Under the pieces are notes generated by a model that was not told the DNA's origin, ran no database searches, and saw nothing but the letters and a program-made list of their open reading frames with translations. Made by a program: the position numbers and the translations under genes. A stretch of 64,000 bases of DNA from Sarcocystis neurona (Eukaryota > Apicomplexa > Conoidasida > Eucoccidiorida > Sarcocystidae): the NCBI GenBank assembly GCA_000727475.1, contig KL647288.1, positions 6,351,414 to 6,415,413 of the forward strand, read 5' to 3'. Shown here piece after piece: positions 46,580 to 59,513 of the stretch (positions are counted from its first letter, which is position 1; every line of letters begins with the position of its first letter).

Positions 46580-49500
46580 AAAGACAACATAGAACACGGC
46601 GCAACGCCTGGGACGACGACGTAGGAAGAAAAGGGAGTATACGAGGACGCCACGTGCAACGACTATGAGTCAAATACAAAAGACTCCCCGGGAGACAGAG
46701 AGAGGAAGTCGCACGCTAACGTCTTCCTGCTGCCAGGACTTTCATCACCATACAGAAAGGAAGAAAAATATATCTGAAGTATTTAGACGGGAAAGGGGAG
46801 GGGCGCATGCACAGAGAAAACCGATTGCTTTATATTATATGCGTGCGAGGGGGAACTCCACACATATGTATGTGGTGTGTCGACAACACTGCGGAGGGAA
46901 GAAGATACACGCGTATATACATATACATATGATATATAGAACAAACACCCTAACGGGGCACACGTCGAATATATGGACATACGCATTATGTAGACGGCTG
47001 CGTATACTGCGTATACGTGTGTTCACACATAGGTAGAGATATACCCATACGTATATGTATGAATATGTGTAGAGACACGGATAGCTACTTCACATGTATA
47101 TGTGTGGTTACGTGCAGGTGACGAAATTTGACGGAGACAGACAGATACACACACGCAAATAGTCACCTTTCTATACTTGTGTAGAATACCATAAGAAAGA
47201 CACACACATCACAATAGGTAGACACAACTTTCTCTCTATCTCTCTCTCTACGTATGTAGACATATATAGACACAAGTGCTTTTATGTATTATATACATAG
47301 ATACATATCGACATGCCGACAATGTACGAACACCCATACGCGTATATCGATAAAAAGTATACTTCAGGCGCCAGTGTGTCTATATGTGCAGAGTGGACTG
47401 AATAGTCAGTACACAACGATATTCGAGGTGCGAAGCCTGAGAACAGCAGTCAGGGAGGGGGAGCGCGGTGCTTTCTCTTCCGCTGTGTGGGCTGCTGCTC
47501 CAGATGTCGCACCTGCTGCAAAGAGATCGAAGAAGTGCATCAAGCTAAGATGCCAAGTCAGTGGAAAAGGCCCTTTGCGGCCGTGCGAAACAGGACGAGG
47601 TCTCTCCAGTCAAGTCTCCTGATATTCCCTGATTTGTAGACGGAGTACGGACACCGAATTGCAGGCGCCTTCAAAAAGTGCACTGCCTTATCTCGGCACA
47701 CACTTATGCCCATACGTGGATTCTCGCAAGTGGATATGAGCGGTTTGTTTGTTTGTTTGTGTGTGTGCCTGGCGGTGGGGGGGGGTGGGGGGGGGGTCTG
47801 TGTGCGTGTATACGCGTGTAGACTATATTTCGAAGGTCCTGCAAATACCGACACTTCGACAAGTAGCACATATATATGTGTATGTGGAGGAATGCCCACA
47901 GTTGACAAAGTTACACAGATGTATGCACGTATGTGTATAGTTTTTTGCGTATAGTATTGTTCTTCCGTACCTGCTGGGACAGTTGGTGGACATACGTGTA
48001 AATCAGATTCTAAAGAATTTGATAGGCAGCCACGAAGTGGATGTCCCTCCTAGTTCAACAGAGGCCCACGAGATTACACCGCCAACCACAAACGAGTAGT
48101 ACAGCTGATAGATCTCCTACGCATCACAACGGTGTAGGATTCGCAAATTTGGATAGACAAGAGAAGATTTTTCCACTATCTTAAAGTGACGGAAGATGGG
48201 GTTTCTTGTAGTCGGTCGCCCGCACAACATACGACGGAGGGCAAAGCAACCAGCTTAACTGGACGGAAGGATAGAACCCTGTCCTGCACACAGGCAGGAA
48301 CTCTGGTTTGACTTCTGACTACTTCTGCTCGGCGAACGTGAGAAAAACGGAGTTTATCCACCAGACTCACGCACACAGCGACGCTTGACGTCAAAAAATG
48401 ACGAGGAAAATAGAGGGGACCGCTCGAGGTTTTGGTGTAAAGCGAGACAGGAAGAAGAGAAGTGCAATACCCACAGAAAGAAGGTGAGTGAGTGAAGTGG
48501 TAGACGAAACTGCTCGATATTTCCGACACTGCGACCAGAACGACAAGGACACCTCAAAAGGACCAGGAACACATCTCGGCCCCGCTTAAAGACTCGATTT
48601 CTCCGTGTTAATGCGGATTGGACTCCGAGAATTCACGTCAAACATAACAAACGATACGGATATAAGGAATTTCTTGCCATGAACCGAAAGACACTGCCGC
48701 CGGCCACCGCATGCATGAGATGGACTGAACGGCTAGCTCGCGGACACCAAGTTGCTTCCTGTGAAACTTCTCGGGCTGGTACAGTTCCATTCACACTCTC
48801 ATGTGACAGCGGCTCCGGAGAAAACGCATGAGAGAATAGCTTTTCTTTATTTAATAAATGAACCTTCATACGTACACGTGCATTATCTATACATAAATAT
48901 ATGTGCAACCGCCTGCATCCATCTGAGTTCCAAGAACGGATCAGAAAAACAAGCGCCTACACGTTGGTACGTGTATTTATTTGTCTACCCTGTTATGTGT
49001 ACGCCCGTAAATATCCATGCAAAGTGTGCCCATATATACAACAAGTCCCCCATTCAGCTGCGGCGAATGTTCACGCAGGACTGCAACAACGAAGAAGAGT
49101 GTCCAACTACATGTATGCATACACGCGAGTCACGCAGTCGACGATTGTCCACCATGTACACGTACTCGTGTATATACACATATAGAACATAGGCACACAC
49201 GCCTACCTCTGTATGAGGCTATGTGTGGATATGTGTCTACTATTTGCTGTGGACTGATTGATACGCGTTTTCACTCATGTAGTCATACACACATATATGT
49301 ATTATTCTGCGCGGTGCTGTTTGCGGTGCTGTTTGCGTTGCTGCCTACAAGCGCCTCTGTTGAAGCGCTCGCTGGGAAGAGATGATATCACGGGTATGCC
49401 TGTGATGCGCTGTAAAAGCAGCAGCTCTTTTTACAAGTAAAGTTCTTCCGTGTTTCTTCCTGCAAACGGGAGAGCTGACAACGAAGAGAATTTAGGCGTG

Positions 49501-50759
49501 GGTAACTGTTAATGGCGCAGCGTTACGCCAGAGCCTCCCATTTGATTGAGGCGTCCGCGGTACATACGTGCGTGCACTGATTAAACATATGCGTTTGAAA
49601 TGTAACATCTGGCAGAGCGGAGACACAGATGTGTTGCAGGGCACATTCAAGTGTGCCTGTAATCCAAGCGAGACATACACATACAGAGAGCGATCTGTAG
49701 GAAACAGCTGTGCTGGTGTGTTTGTTTACTCAAGGTAAGTGATGACATGTGTTATTTCCACACTTACGTAAGAACACGCACGCGTTACGTCCTTACGTGC
49801 ACAGGCATGTCAATTATCTGCGTACTGATATTTGCGTATGTATTCACCCCTGTAGTTGTACGCACACCTACGCACCGCTAGTGAGTGAGCACTCATGGTG
49901 CATAGACCTGAATTAGGAGCCGACATCTCTGCGCGGCGACGCACGGAAAAGATCTCGACTTCGTGAGGGACGTTCTTTCACAAGCTTATTTAGTACTGAG
50001 ACGGTAAGCGCCTTCGCCTTAAAACGTGTCGACCAAAGTAGAGAATTGTTGCATATCATATTTGGCCGAGAAGGATTACCAAGAGGGGAGAAATCTGCGT
50101 AGATACACCATCACCTGTGCACGTGTGCCATACGTACGTGTTACTGTATCTGTTTATTTATGTATATATATATATACATACATACATACATACATACATA
50201 CACGTATATATGCGTGTACGTATGCTAGATGTACGACTCGATCTAATTGTTTATAAATACATTTACAGATACACGTGTATGCAGGAGACTTCATACCAGT
50301 ACACCAATATTCACGGTTATCAACGAGGCTTAAACGTGGTAGGATATGTACACCGTCATTAGCACGCATCCCCAACATGGATGCTTGTGTGCCGCTGACT
50401 GATGGATTCTCACGCATAGGAGGTCCCCACAAAATACTTGAGCGTTTGAGAGTGCGTTAATGGAAGAATTTTGTCTTTCTTCCCAGTACGGTGTGCAGCG
50501 TACGATGCCGTCACAAAGTTCCAGCTGGTTGCAAGGCCCATGTAAGTACCAGTCTGGTACTTTTCTCCCACGTACCTACGCATGTCGAATATAGTCATTC
50601 GAAGCTATTACTAATGAATTCAACTTTTGAAGTAGTGACGCTAGTGGAAGGTGCTGCTTTAGTATGTACAAGCTAGAACGTACAGCTTTTTCCTCGACTC
50701 CCTTGCGGAACAAATGCATGGATTTTCCTGTGTAGTACCATCCTGTACTTGTGTCGTTT
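46580..50759. other. Intergenic, moderate microsatellite content
   Basis: TATG/CATA simple sequence lies at 46.86-47.3 and 50.15-50.22 kb, and a TCTC run at 47233-47250. At 47.43-47.62 kb two + frames and one minus frame are all protein-like for about 50 codons, so a real exon may be present, but strand and frame cannot be decided. Otherwise nothing is recognised. Confidence 0.45.
47777..47796 (+). repeat. G9-T-G10 run
   Basis: Two uninterrupted G runs separated by one T sit inside GTTTGTTTGTGTGTG and GTCTGTGTGCGTG simple sequence. The run could form a quadruplex. Confidence 0.8.
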
Positions 50760-51107
50760 GACACTTTTGCCTCCACGGCATGTGGCACGGAGGGGCACTG
50801 CGCAGTGGATGTGTTTGGAACACGTTTCAAGCAAACAGCAAGTCAAGACGCAATCTGTATGGCAGGATTGCTACGTCTGCTGGGAGGCAAGGTTTCTACT
50901 GAGGCGGTAGGTTTTTTCTCCAAGTGCATAACTTTTACCATTGGTCGTGCGTTTCCACCCTCCAGAGTGCTTCACGTATTCAATCTGTCACCGATTCGCG
51001 CCCTTTTTGAACAGGGGCGTTTAATGCGAACGCGAGAAAAAGTGAACGGAAAATCAAGAACCTCGTCTAAGGTGTCGGGTGGTTACATCTCCCCAAAACT
51101 TCGGTGA
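50760..51107 (+). CDS. Possible protein or exon, unrecognised
   Basis: The + frame is open for about 116 codons without an early ATG. Its composition is varied (ICMAGLLRLLGGK, RAFPPSRVLHVFNLSP) in non-repetitive DNA. Short minus-strand stretches in the same place are also protein-like, so the strand is unproven. No family was recognised. Confidence 0.25.
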   Translation, partial: DTFASTACGTEGHCAVDVFGTRFKQTASQDAICMAGLLRLLGGKVSTEAVGFFSKCITFTIGRAFPPSRVLHVFNLSPIRALFEQGRLMRTREKVNGKSRTSSKVSGGYISPKLR

Positions 51108-51584
51108 TCCATACGACAAATAAATAGTGGCCCTTTGGCTGGTGCATGGGGGGTCTCTGCATCTGCTTTGTCACGCAGCCGTGCCGCGCCGGTCTACGTG
51201 CTTCAGTTCTGTAGTTTCTGCCGTGTCACACATTGTCAGCAGCTGTTGCTTCTCCACGAGGGTAATAAACTGGAGCAGTTCAGCGTACTTACTACCTATG
51301 CATACATATCGCATGGATGTGTGAGAAAAAGTAGTGCGCTACCGTGACAGTGCCGTCTTTCCATTCCGCTACATAGGCGTCCGGCCGGACAGATACTAGG
51401 CGGAAAGATGCAAGCCGCGCATCCAGCCTTGGCATTCTTAGTCGCGGCGGAGTTTGATCATCTATGCTCCGTCCCCGCCTTTGCCTACAGCTCTTTTGAT
51501 GTGTGCTCTCTTGCTAGCTTTGATTGACGATCTTGCAAGTTGCCGTACAGCAGTGCATCTGGCCAAACGCAGACCTTCACGTGG

Positions 51585-51604
51585 CGTCGCAGGTACCTGC
51601 GACG
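51585..51604. repeat. Perfect 20-base palindrome
   Basis: CGTCGCAGGTACCTGCGACG is exactly self-complementary with no loop. It is GC-rich and isolated in non-repetitive DNA. Confidence 0.9.
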
Positions 51605-52363
51605 TGCAAGATATATTTATTTGGCTCTCCCAACCGCTACGTACTTTTGGTAGCTGTACAGATTTTACTCCAGTGCGGACAGCTCGGGGAAAGGAAGTGA
51701 TGGTGACTAAAGCGTAAGGTAAGATGACCTTCGTTGCTCATTCCCAGCTGCGCCACTGAACCGTGTCAGCGACTCCAGGAAGCTTATCCTCAACGATGGT
51801 GTTCTGCGGTGGTGAGCACTTTTTTCTAGACAGCTGCTCAACTGTAACCGAGTGCTGGCTCGGCTGCTTTGACTTTGGCCGCCATAGCCTTTCAAGTCAG
51901 CGTCGGAGAGAGGATCGACAAGAATTTTGGGAAGCATCTCAGCCGGACCTAGCTCAGGTGAAGACAGCATATTGCTGTGTCAGTGAACTACGTCTGAAAA
52001 CTCGAAGTCCAGCAGCGTTTATCAGCTGTACATACGGAATCACGAAGTCTGATGTTCTGTCAGTTCCTGAACGACGCCGTTTATGAATGGAAGCTACCGG
52101 AAGGTGTGTACACCCAACTCGGTGGGAGTTCTTCTGTCTCGTGGCTCTTCCATTGAGACAGAATCCGTTCTAAATGCTGCGCTTCGCCCTATTTCGATTT
52201 TCTCCGCAGTAGTCTTTCAAAAATGCAACTGTACGTACACCATAAAGTCGAATCTCCGATGTGTGTATCTAAGTGCCCTGAACCGCCTTTGTGGCAACAT
52301 TGGTGCGGCCGCGGTGACAGGTCATATTGAGTCCGTTGAGTCTGCATCTACGCTTTTCCAATC

Positions 52364-53771
52364 ATGTCTCCTGTACTCCTGCCCGCCCTCATAGTGGGAG
52401 TTTGTACTGCCCTGCCATGGGCTCCTTTGAGCGTAACCTCGTCTACAGTGCCACCAGACTCGGGGCAAGCGGAAGTCTCGCAGACTGAACCTGGCGGCAA
52501 AGAAGGAGAGGAGGATGAAGTTCCTAAGGTGGACGTTCATATGGTACCTGGCAAAAGGCAAGCACTTTAGCGACGGCGCGTGTGCTCAGCGGCAGTGAAC
52601 TTCAGCGTATGCAGGTGGAAGACCTCCCGCAGGGCTCTTCTTCGAATGAAACAGCGTTTCAAACAGTTCATACACGATGGTAGACCACCTACGGTACTTG
52701 GTCGACATTGTTTCGTAGTCGATATTGATGCGAATATACAGAGATACGCAAGGTTGCCCATGAATATGAAACAAGCTTGGACAATCCTCTTCCAACGCAA
52801 GGTATAGTTGACAACGCCGGGTAAATTCACTTCCATTAAGTTGGAAATGCCGTTTTCAGGGCACAAAAGCATCGGCAGCGATGCGATAGATATCTATGAG
52901 AAAATTTTGCAAAGTCCCTCGAAGCCGGTAACTGCGACTTGCGTCACCTGTCTCGCTGTCTACTCTAGTATGAATGAGAATCTTTCTAGATCCACCCGGC
53001 ATTGCAAACCAAAAATCCGACAAGATTCCAGCAAATAAGCGAGCACGGACACCTCTCTAGTAAAAAATTTGTCGCGTATTCAAACAAATACAAACGCAAC
53101 CGCCTTTGCGCGACCAGCGTCGGCGGATGAGAGCACCGAATCAGCAGCAGCAGCTCTGCAGGCCCTTTTTAATGCTAACAAGGTCATATTCTTACTGAAA
53201 CCTGATATGAAAAGTTCACTGTGCCTCACGAGCATATACTCGTCCTTTAGATGGGGACGCTTCTAGACACCCAGCAAGAAGTGGCCCCTACAGAGTATTT
53301 GACAGCTCTAGCGGAAGCCCTCCAGCAATCGGGAGATTCTGCAAGTAACATTGTACGTGGATGCTGTTGAACTTAACTCAACTGGCACAAATACGCCCAA
53401 TGTGTGCTTTTCTTCAGTCTCAGAACCGTCACGACGGCTCAATAAGTGTCGAAGATGTTAGGGAAAAAGTTGAGCCCCCCGTATTATCTGCTCACCAGGC
53501 CACCGGTGCTGCTGATACACCAGAAACGCAGAAAACCGCATCCTTAAAAAGGGAGCTTCAAGATTTCAACTAAAATACCCAGGGGGACAGTGTACCCTTT
53601 ATGTTTGAGTTTGCTGCTGTGTGTGGGAATCAAGACCCTGAGCGGGCATGTTCTGCACGGATTGCGTGCGACATCATGCGGGTAGCCCTTGGTATCTCTT
53701 CTATGCCGTCACCATCATGTGAGTACCCAGCATCTCTTCTTTTCCTTCACCGTCTCACAGGTCTTGCCTAG
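52364..53771 (+). CDS. Possible multi-exon secreted protein
   Basis: ATG 52364 opens a typical signal peptide (MSPVLLPALIVGVCTALPWA) followed by a Ser/Glu-rich segment. Downstream, short + exons can be joined in phase: 52742-52801 (EIRKVAHEYETSL) to 52860-52927 (GHKSIGSDAIDIYEKIL), then 53268-53350 (APTEYLTALAEALQQSG) to an exon from about 53418 (NRHDGSISVEDVREKVE), with a further protein-like block at about 53586-53715 (FEFAAVCGNQDPERACSAR). The last joins to a stop at 53771. The junctions between the signal-peptide exon and 52742, and at 52927 to 53180, are not resolved. A coccidian surface antigen of the SAG/CAP type would fit a small secreted multi-exon gene with several Cys, but I see no diagnostic motif. 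Treat as a gene candidate, not a model. Confidence 0.35.
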
Positions 53772-54169
53772 TACTTCTCGAAACGAAAAGAATGCTTTGC
53801 CTGAGGCGGGCTCTGTATTTCATCCAGTGGGTTTTGTTTGTATTATGGTTGCAATGCCTTCCGCCAACGGCACATACGGAAAATTCTCCTTGGGTACAAC
53901 AGCACTGTCCTCATTTCTCAATGCATAAAAAAGCTTGCGATATCTCCAGACGAAACAGAGGACCGCCCGGTAACGTGGATGTAAAGGAAAAAGTCTGTAG
54001 CGGCATGCTGCAAGGGCTGGGAGAAGTAGCAGGAACAGTTTAGACGTGTGCAGCTGCTTCTCTGCCTTCAACGTACACACCGTAGAGGAGAGAAAAGTAG
54101 TTTGAGCCCCGCTCAAAAGACACCACTGGCAAATTCGTAGCCATACTCAAGTTATGTACACTGTTCGGT

Positions 54170-57100
54170 TCATTCAGAGCGCACCAGAATGCTCTTTCCT
54201 GTGTTCAGTTTGTCGATGTAGCGCTCGATGGTGGAGAGCTGTTCTTCAAGTTGTTCTTTCCGCCTCGCTTTACCAATCGTGTCGAGAAGCACCACATGTG
54301 TCGTATTTTGGTAAAGAGAATTCAGCTGGTTCCACCTCTTCTTCAAACCGTCGAGAAGCTCTTGTCGCTCGGAGTCTGGGAGCACGCGGAGCCCATTGTG
54401 AGGACTTCCGCCTTGCTCGGCCTGCATGCGGGCAAGTCAATGGTCACCCTTACACATCCTCAGTGGAAGCACACTTCTTTCAAACCACCACAACGGAAAA
54501 GAGACACAAGTCGGAGCTTAGTCACTAAATACCATATCTTATTTAGCGGCAATAGAAAAAGGAGATGAGAGGACGCTGAAATTAGTCGTTGTGGAAGATT
54601 ACGACCAGTAATGAGAAAACAGCGTCCTCAGTACGGACGGACTAGGCAGCGCATGCGTTTTGCACCTTGAGGGAGGAAAACAGCGATCAGGTGAAAAAGG
54701 TAGAGAGCGGCCATGCAAAGCAGTGCACAAGGAAGACAAACAGTCGGCAATGCTTCCGGAGATACAGAAGTGCGACGCGGCATCGCGTTACGTGTACACG
54801 CGGGAAAAACTCTGCCAGGGACGCTGGTAAGTCCAGAGATAATCGTACGGATGTGCGTCACATCCACATACACAGGACTATTTATCTATTATTTACCTAT
54901 TTGTCTATCGATTTGTATATATACATATATATATGTATGCAAGTGCCGTCCTTGTAGCTTCACAACAGGTCCTTGAAGTCCATTTGGTGAAAGTCTATTC
55001 CAAGAAAACAACAAGTTATAGCTTCCTTCAGGGACACGTTGGTAGATTTTTGAACCGACTCTAGCAGCTCAATCCAGACTTACCGAAATTTTTCTTGGTT
55101 ACACAAATGACATGGTGGGGGCGTTGTTCGCTGTACTAAATACTATGTGTATGAGCATGTGCTACGCATCTTCAGGCATAGGTAAATAAGAACCTTCATG
55201 CCGATGATACGTGTTAGAGCTCAGTACAGACCCGCAGAGAACTCCCCACTTCTCGTTTATACCGATTCAAGCAGTCACGTCCACTTGAGTCGAGCGTGGA
55301 TTGTTAATGGCATGTGTATCTTCATGTTCACGGGCAACGAAAACGCTGGTACTTTCACGTCGTGAACTCCGTAACGTTTACGTGTAACAGACAGCCACAG
55401 GTGGAAGTGCACGTAAGCACAGGTGTGCGTATCGGCCTCTCCGTGTGCGAACGCCCAACGCTTCCATCACGTGGTTTCATGTCTGCGCCACAGACAACAG
55501 CAGCCGAAATGCTGACCCTACTACCAGCAATCCTAAGTTACCTTGGCTCCTTGTTGCCGCAGCGAGTCGATGCAAGCGTACTCGTTTTCAACAACCTTTT
55601 TAATAGTTTCCAGATATTTGGGCACTCGACCGTAATCGGGCTTCTTTGTCCAGTCACAATGGCTCTCAGGCCTCTTCTTCGGTTTTGAGAAAATGTTGTT
55701 AAGTGCGTTCAATGTGATGAAGTTGCGATCCGATCGAATTCCCATTATCTGCAAAGACCATTGAGATGACCACCAGCCTACAAGCTCAGAAAGAGTTGAT
55801 TACATACCAGACCGCACCGTGGGGAGACACCGCTTTCTAGTTAAAGTCTCCAAGAAGCAGTGGCCTCAAATGCTCATATTTCTCAATGTACGTGTACCTG
55901 TTTCCGCTAAGGTAATCCTGCAAAATCTCCCAGACTCAACTCGCCACACGTGGATACCGTTTGCTCTCAGTTCGTGAACCAGCCATCAGAGTGTTTACAT
56001 GTTGATCCGTGGTTGTAAATGGAGATGAAAAAGTTCACATGTGAGTGACTGTCTGTTCTACAACGGACAAGATGGCGACACAACGGCACAACATGTATTT
56101 GGTCTCGCAGAGACACGGGAAATATCGGGTTCTGCACTTGAAAGTTGCAGCGTCGCATTCGCTAAATAAATTCCTTTGCGGAGATGTTTCAGTCCACTGA
56201 TTCAAGAACCACTCCCTTCTGCATCACCTGCCTGCTGATCTCTCGCACTCACAGGCTTCTCCGTTTTTAGAGGGGTAGCAGCTTTGAGTTTTTCTTTGTG
56301 TCTGATCGTCTGAAGTTGCTCGGGTCGTTTTTCCTTAATCTCTTTTAGAGACTCGACAAAAGGAGCCTTCGACTGCTTTTGTAATATTGAGGTTGGTTCA
56401 GGCTTTAGGGTGCCCAGCGGAGGCCCCAAGTAGGCAGCAGGCTTCTCATAAACGTGTGCACTTCCTTTGGGTTTCTTCGTTTCACCTGCGGAGAACATAA
56501 CGTCTACTGAAAGATGAAACATGCAGAAAGGTATATAAACTTTGCCTTATGGGAAGAGTAAAGTTCAGTCTACACGATCAAGCAGAGGGAGAGGGGGGAA
56601 CTGAGAGTCTCCGTTTGCTTGTGATCGCAGGAAACAGAGCATAGCACAGGCGAGGAAGAGAGAAGTCAAGACTTCCAGGCGACAGTAGGCTTTAGGAAAA
56701 CACTACGACTTCCAAATTCTGGAGCGATGCACGCGAAATTGATTGCTTCCACTTTCAACACTACTACGAGAACACGATTTACACACACACCCATTTGTCG
56801 GTGATGCTCATAGCTATCCCGTTGCTTCCAGTTAATAGAGTGGGTTTGGACGCCGGTTCATCAGAAAAAGTGCAAGTTGTACTGTGTCCACATCTGCCGA
56901 GTTAGTCTTCTTCTTTTCGTGTGAAACGCCACCGCAGACACCAAGTCTCTCAGTGCCCACTTTTTAAAAAATGTATGATTCAGTCATTTTCTCTGGACAG
57001 AGAGAGACTGTGTCAAAAAAAAGAAACAGAGTGCTTTATCGCTTAAAGGCCACAGTAAGACCTGTGTTGCTGTCGAATGGTAACGTACACACATATTAAG

Positions 57101-59513
57101 TAAGACCCTATTTTGAGTAGGTAACATTCTGAATTTGTCTGGACTTGTGCGATTCGTCTGAACACAGTCAAGGCTCCTGAAAGAGGAACAAAAAGGGCTA
57201 CGTGCGGATACAAAGCGAGTTTTCTGCTAGCGGCGTTTGATCCTACACATATTCGCGTGCCTTTATTAATGATGCGAAAAGTGATAATCTACGTAAGCTT
57301 ATCTGCCTTACACGACTACACCGGGCGTGTCAGATCCGCCTTCTATTTGGCACTGTGATGTGGGATGAGGTGTAGAAGAATCGGGGATTGCAGCTCTCTG
57401 TGAGGATACGAGTATGTACAAGAACACTGCAGTCACCAGGTAAAAAAACAAAGCACAAAGCACAGGAAGGTAAGACTTCTCTTGAAGCAGACACTTCTCA
57501 GTTCACTGCCAACGGAACAAATGTTTCTGTACGTGTTGCGCTACGCACGACGCCCTCCGACACGCTGGCGGCGACGCCTGGTCGCTTCTCCGCGTGAGAG
57601 CACTCACTGTTTCTCCTCCCCACCAAATACCTTCTGATGCCTATAACTTACGTACGATGCACCCCTTCACGCTGAAGTGGAAGTCGCACCGGTAATGACG
57701 AAAACTTGAGTTTCAACTAGAACACTTCATGAGGATGACGTTCATGAACTGCGTATTCCCTCGAGAAAAGAGTGGTAAATGGGACTGAAACTGGGGCAAG
57801 GTCACAGGTAGAATGCAGCACAACTGGCACAATGCCAAAGGAGCGTCCCGTGGGGGAGCGCGTAAGGAATACTTAATATTAGGATATAACAAAGTTTTTC
57901 GAACTTCTTGTGTTTTTGCCTCTCCCTCATGCGGTTTGCTGAATCCGGATGGTAGTGCTACCTCCAACTACCCCTGCCGTGCGGCAGATTCAACCGTTTA
58001 CTGCGAGAACGCATGACCAGGTACCGGGAAGTCTTTAAGGGTACAGATACTTGTAGGTGCCAACTCGCACACGTATGCAAGTGAACTTGAAAGATGCGAT
58101 TTACTTGTAGCAGATGCGGAGCTTCCTCTTGTTAAGGAGGAGGCGGTGGCTTTGTACGTACTTGTCTGTAAGAGCTACTTTCACTCACTATAATGCTGCT
58201 CTCACTCCTGCTGTGTCTCTTTCAGAATACACACATGTATATGCACGGCTGCACCCAGGCTTGCTACCTCTCTGCCGGAACGCGCACCTATATCTGCATC
58301 TATCAATCTAGCTGCCTGCCCCTCAAGCCACCTCCAACTGTATGCCGTGTCGCCATGGCGCCCACGTCTGTGATAGGAAAGAAGTGTGAAGAAAGTAGCT
58401 TGAATGACACGCACATTGAAGCATGACTGCAAACAACGCTTACAGAGTACACAGTACACGCGCACATGGTCAGAAAGTTGATCGCTTTCCCTCTCCCATG
58501 CGTCATATATTTCTCGTTACGTGATGCAAAGTCAGGGCACCCCTGACACTCACACGAAACAAATAGTAGACACACTCACTGGTACAGAGAGAAAAGCCAA
58601 AGGGAACTCGTTGTTCCGCCGCTGTTGGGCGGAACTTGGTATTCTTTTTTGAAATTTATCCACACTCTTGTTCTTTAGGACAAAGCTACCAGCTTCTTTG
58701 TGTCTTGCGGCATGGTTTCATGCTTCCATGCCCTACTGACAAATGTGGCACTTCACGTTCTGCGCTCTTTTATGGGTGCCTCTGCTCCCGCTGCATTACC
58801 TCGTCCCTTTTACAAAAACTACTCTTGTGCCCTTCCTGCTTTTGGAGACACACTTATTCTCTTCGTTCACTGTTTTTCCTACATTGTTGTCATAACATTG
58901 CTTGCTCAACCCGAAGCACACGTAGGGTAGAGGACATAAATCCAGAATAGGAAGTCGTTAGACTTAGTAGACGAGTGTCCTTTCCATTCGCTTTACTAGA
59001 ACCCTATGCTGGAGGCAGCGGAGTGTCGCGATTTTCCGGATATATTTTTCCTGTGTCCGTCGTGAATACCTCTATACTGGATCATCTTTTATGTGAGCCT
59101 ACGGTTACCATTTAAGACACACTAGAAATCCTCGTCTTGGGTACAGTGGCGATTCGCTTCCTTTTTGGTGAGGTCCACATAGTACCCTCTAGTATGTTGT
59201 GTGTGCCGTCGTCTTGTTCCTAACTATGATGGGTTTGTTCCGTTCTTCCTCACATATATTTTCGGTGTTTCCATGTAGGTACGTTGCCCCACACCTTTGC
59301 TGTGAAGGCGCTTCCATATTATTGTTGCTTCTCTCTATTCCACTCACCAGCAGCGTTAGCAATGCCAGGCTTCGACGTCCCTGCAAGGCAAAAGGTAGTG
59401 TATGTGGGCGGACAAGTCCCACTGTGTTTCGATACGTATCTCGCTTTCTTCTTCGGCTGTGGCACCGATTGTTCCACAAGATTGTATATTGATTCTTTTT
59501 CTGGGCGCTCCAT
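54170..59513 (-). CDS. ENKUR: Enkurin, axonemal microtubule-associated protein, four exons
   Basis: Model: complement(join(54170..54421, 55542..55748, 56253..56485, 59348..59513)), 285 residues. All junctions are GT-AG and every phase agrees (1, 0, 0). The family name and layout are clear: N-terminal ESIYNLVEQ then PRYVSK-like RYVSKHSG and GTSKPGIANAAG; middle AHVYEKPAAYLGPP and PLKTEKPIMGIRSDRNFI, which matches the PLKT-x-x-P-V-MGI-x-S-x-x-NFI block of animal enkurins; KPDYGRVPKYL; and the C-terminal enkurin domain LPDSERQELLDGLKKRW through DTIGKARRKEQLEEQL. Length is close to the animal protein (about 256 residues) and there is no low-complexity insertion, unusual for this window. Enkurin is known as a calmodulin-binding sperm protein and a microtubule inner protein of axonemal doublets, so expression in the flagellated male gamete is expected. 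Intron 1 is 2.86 kb. ATG 59513 is chosen because it directly precedes the conserved N-terminus. Confidence 0.94.
56486..59347. other. Long first intron of ENKUR
   Basis: This 2.86 kb has few microsatellites. Both strands contain short open stretches, for example + 58636-58950 and - 57713-57967, but none has a family signature, and the flanking ENKUR exons join in phase across all of it. A nested gene cannot be excluded. Confidence 0.55.
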
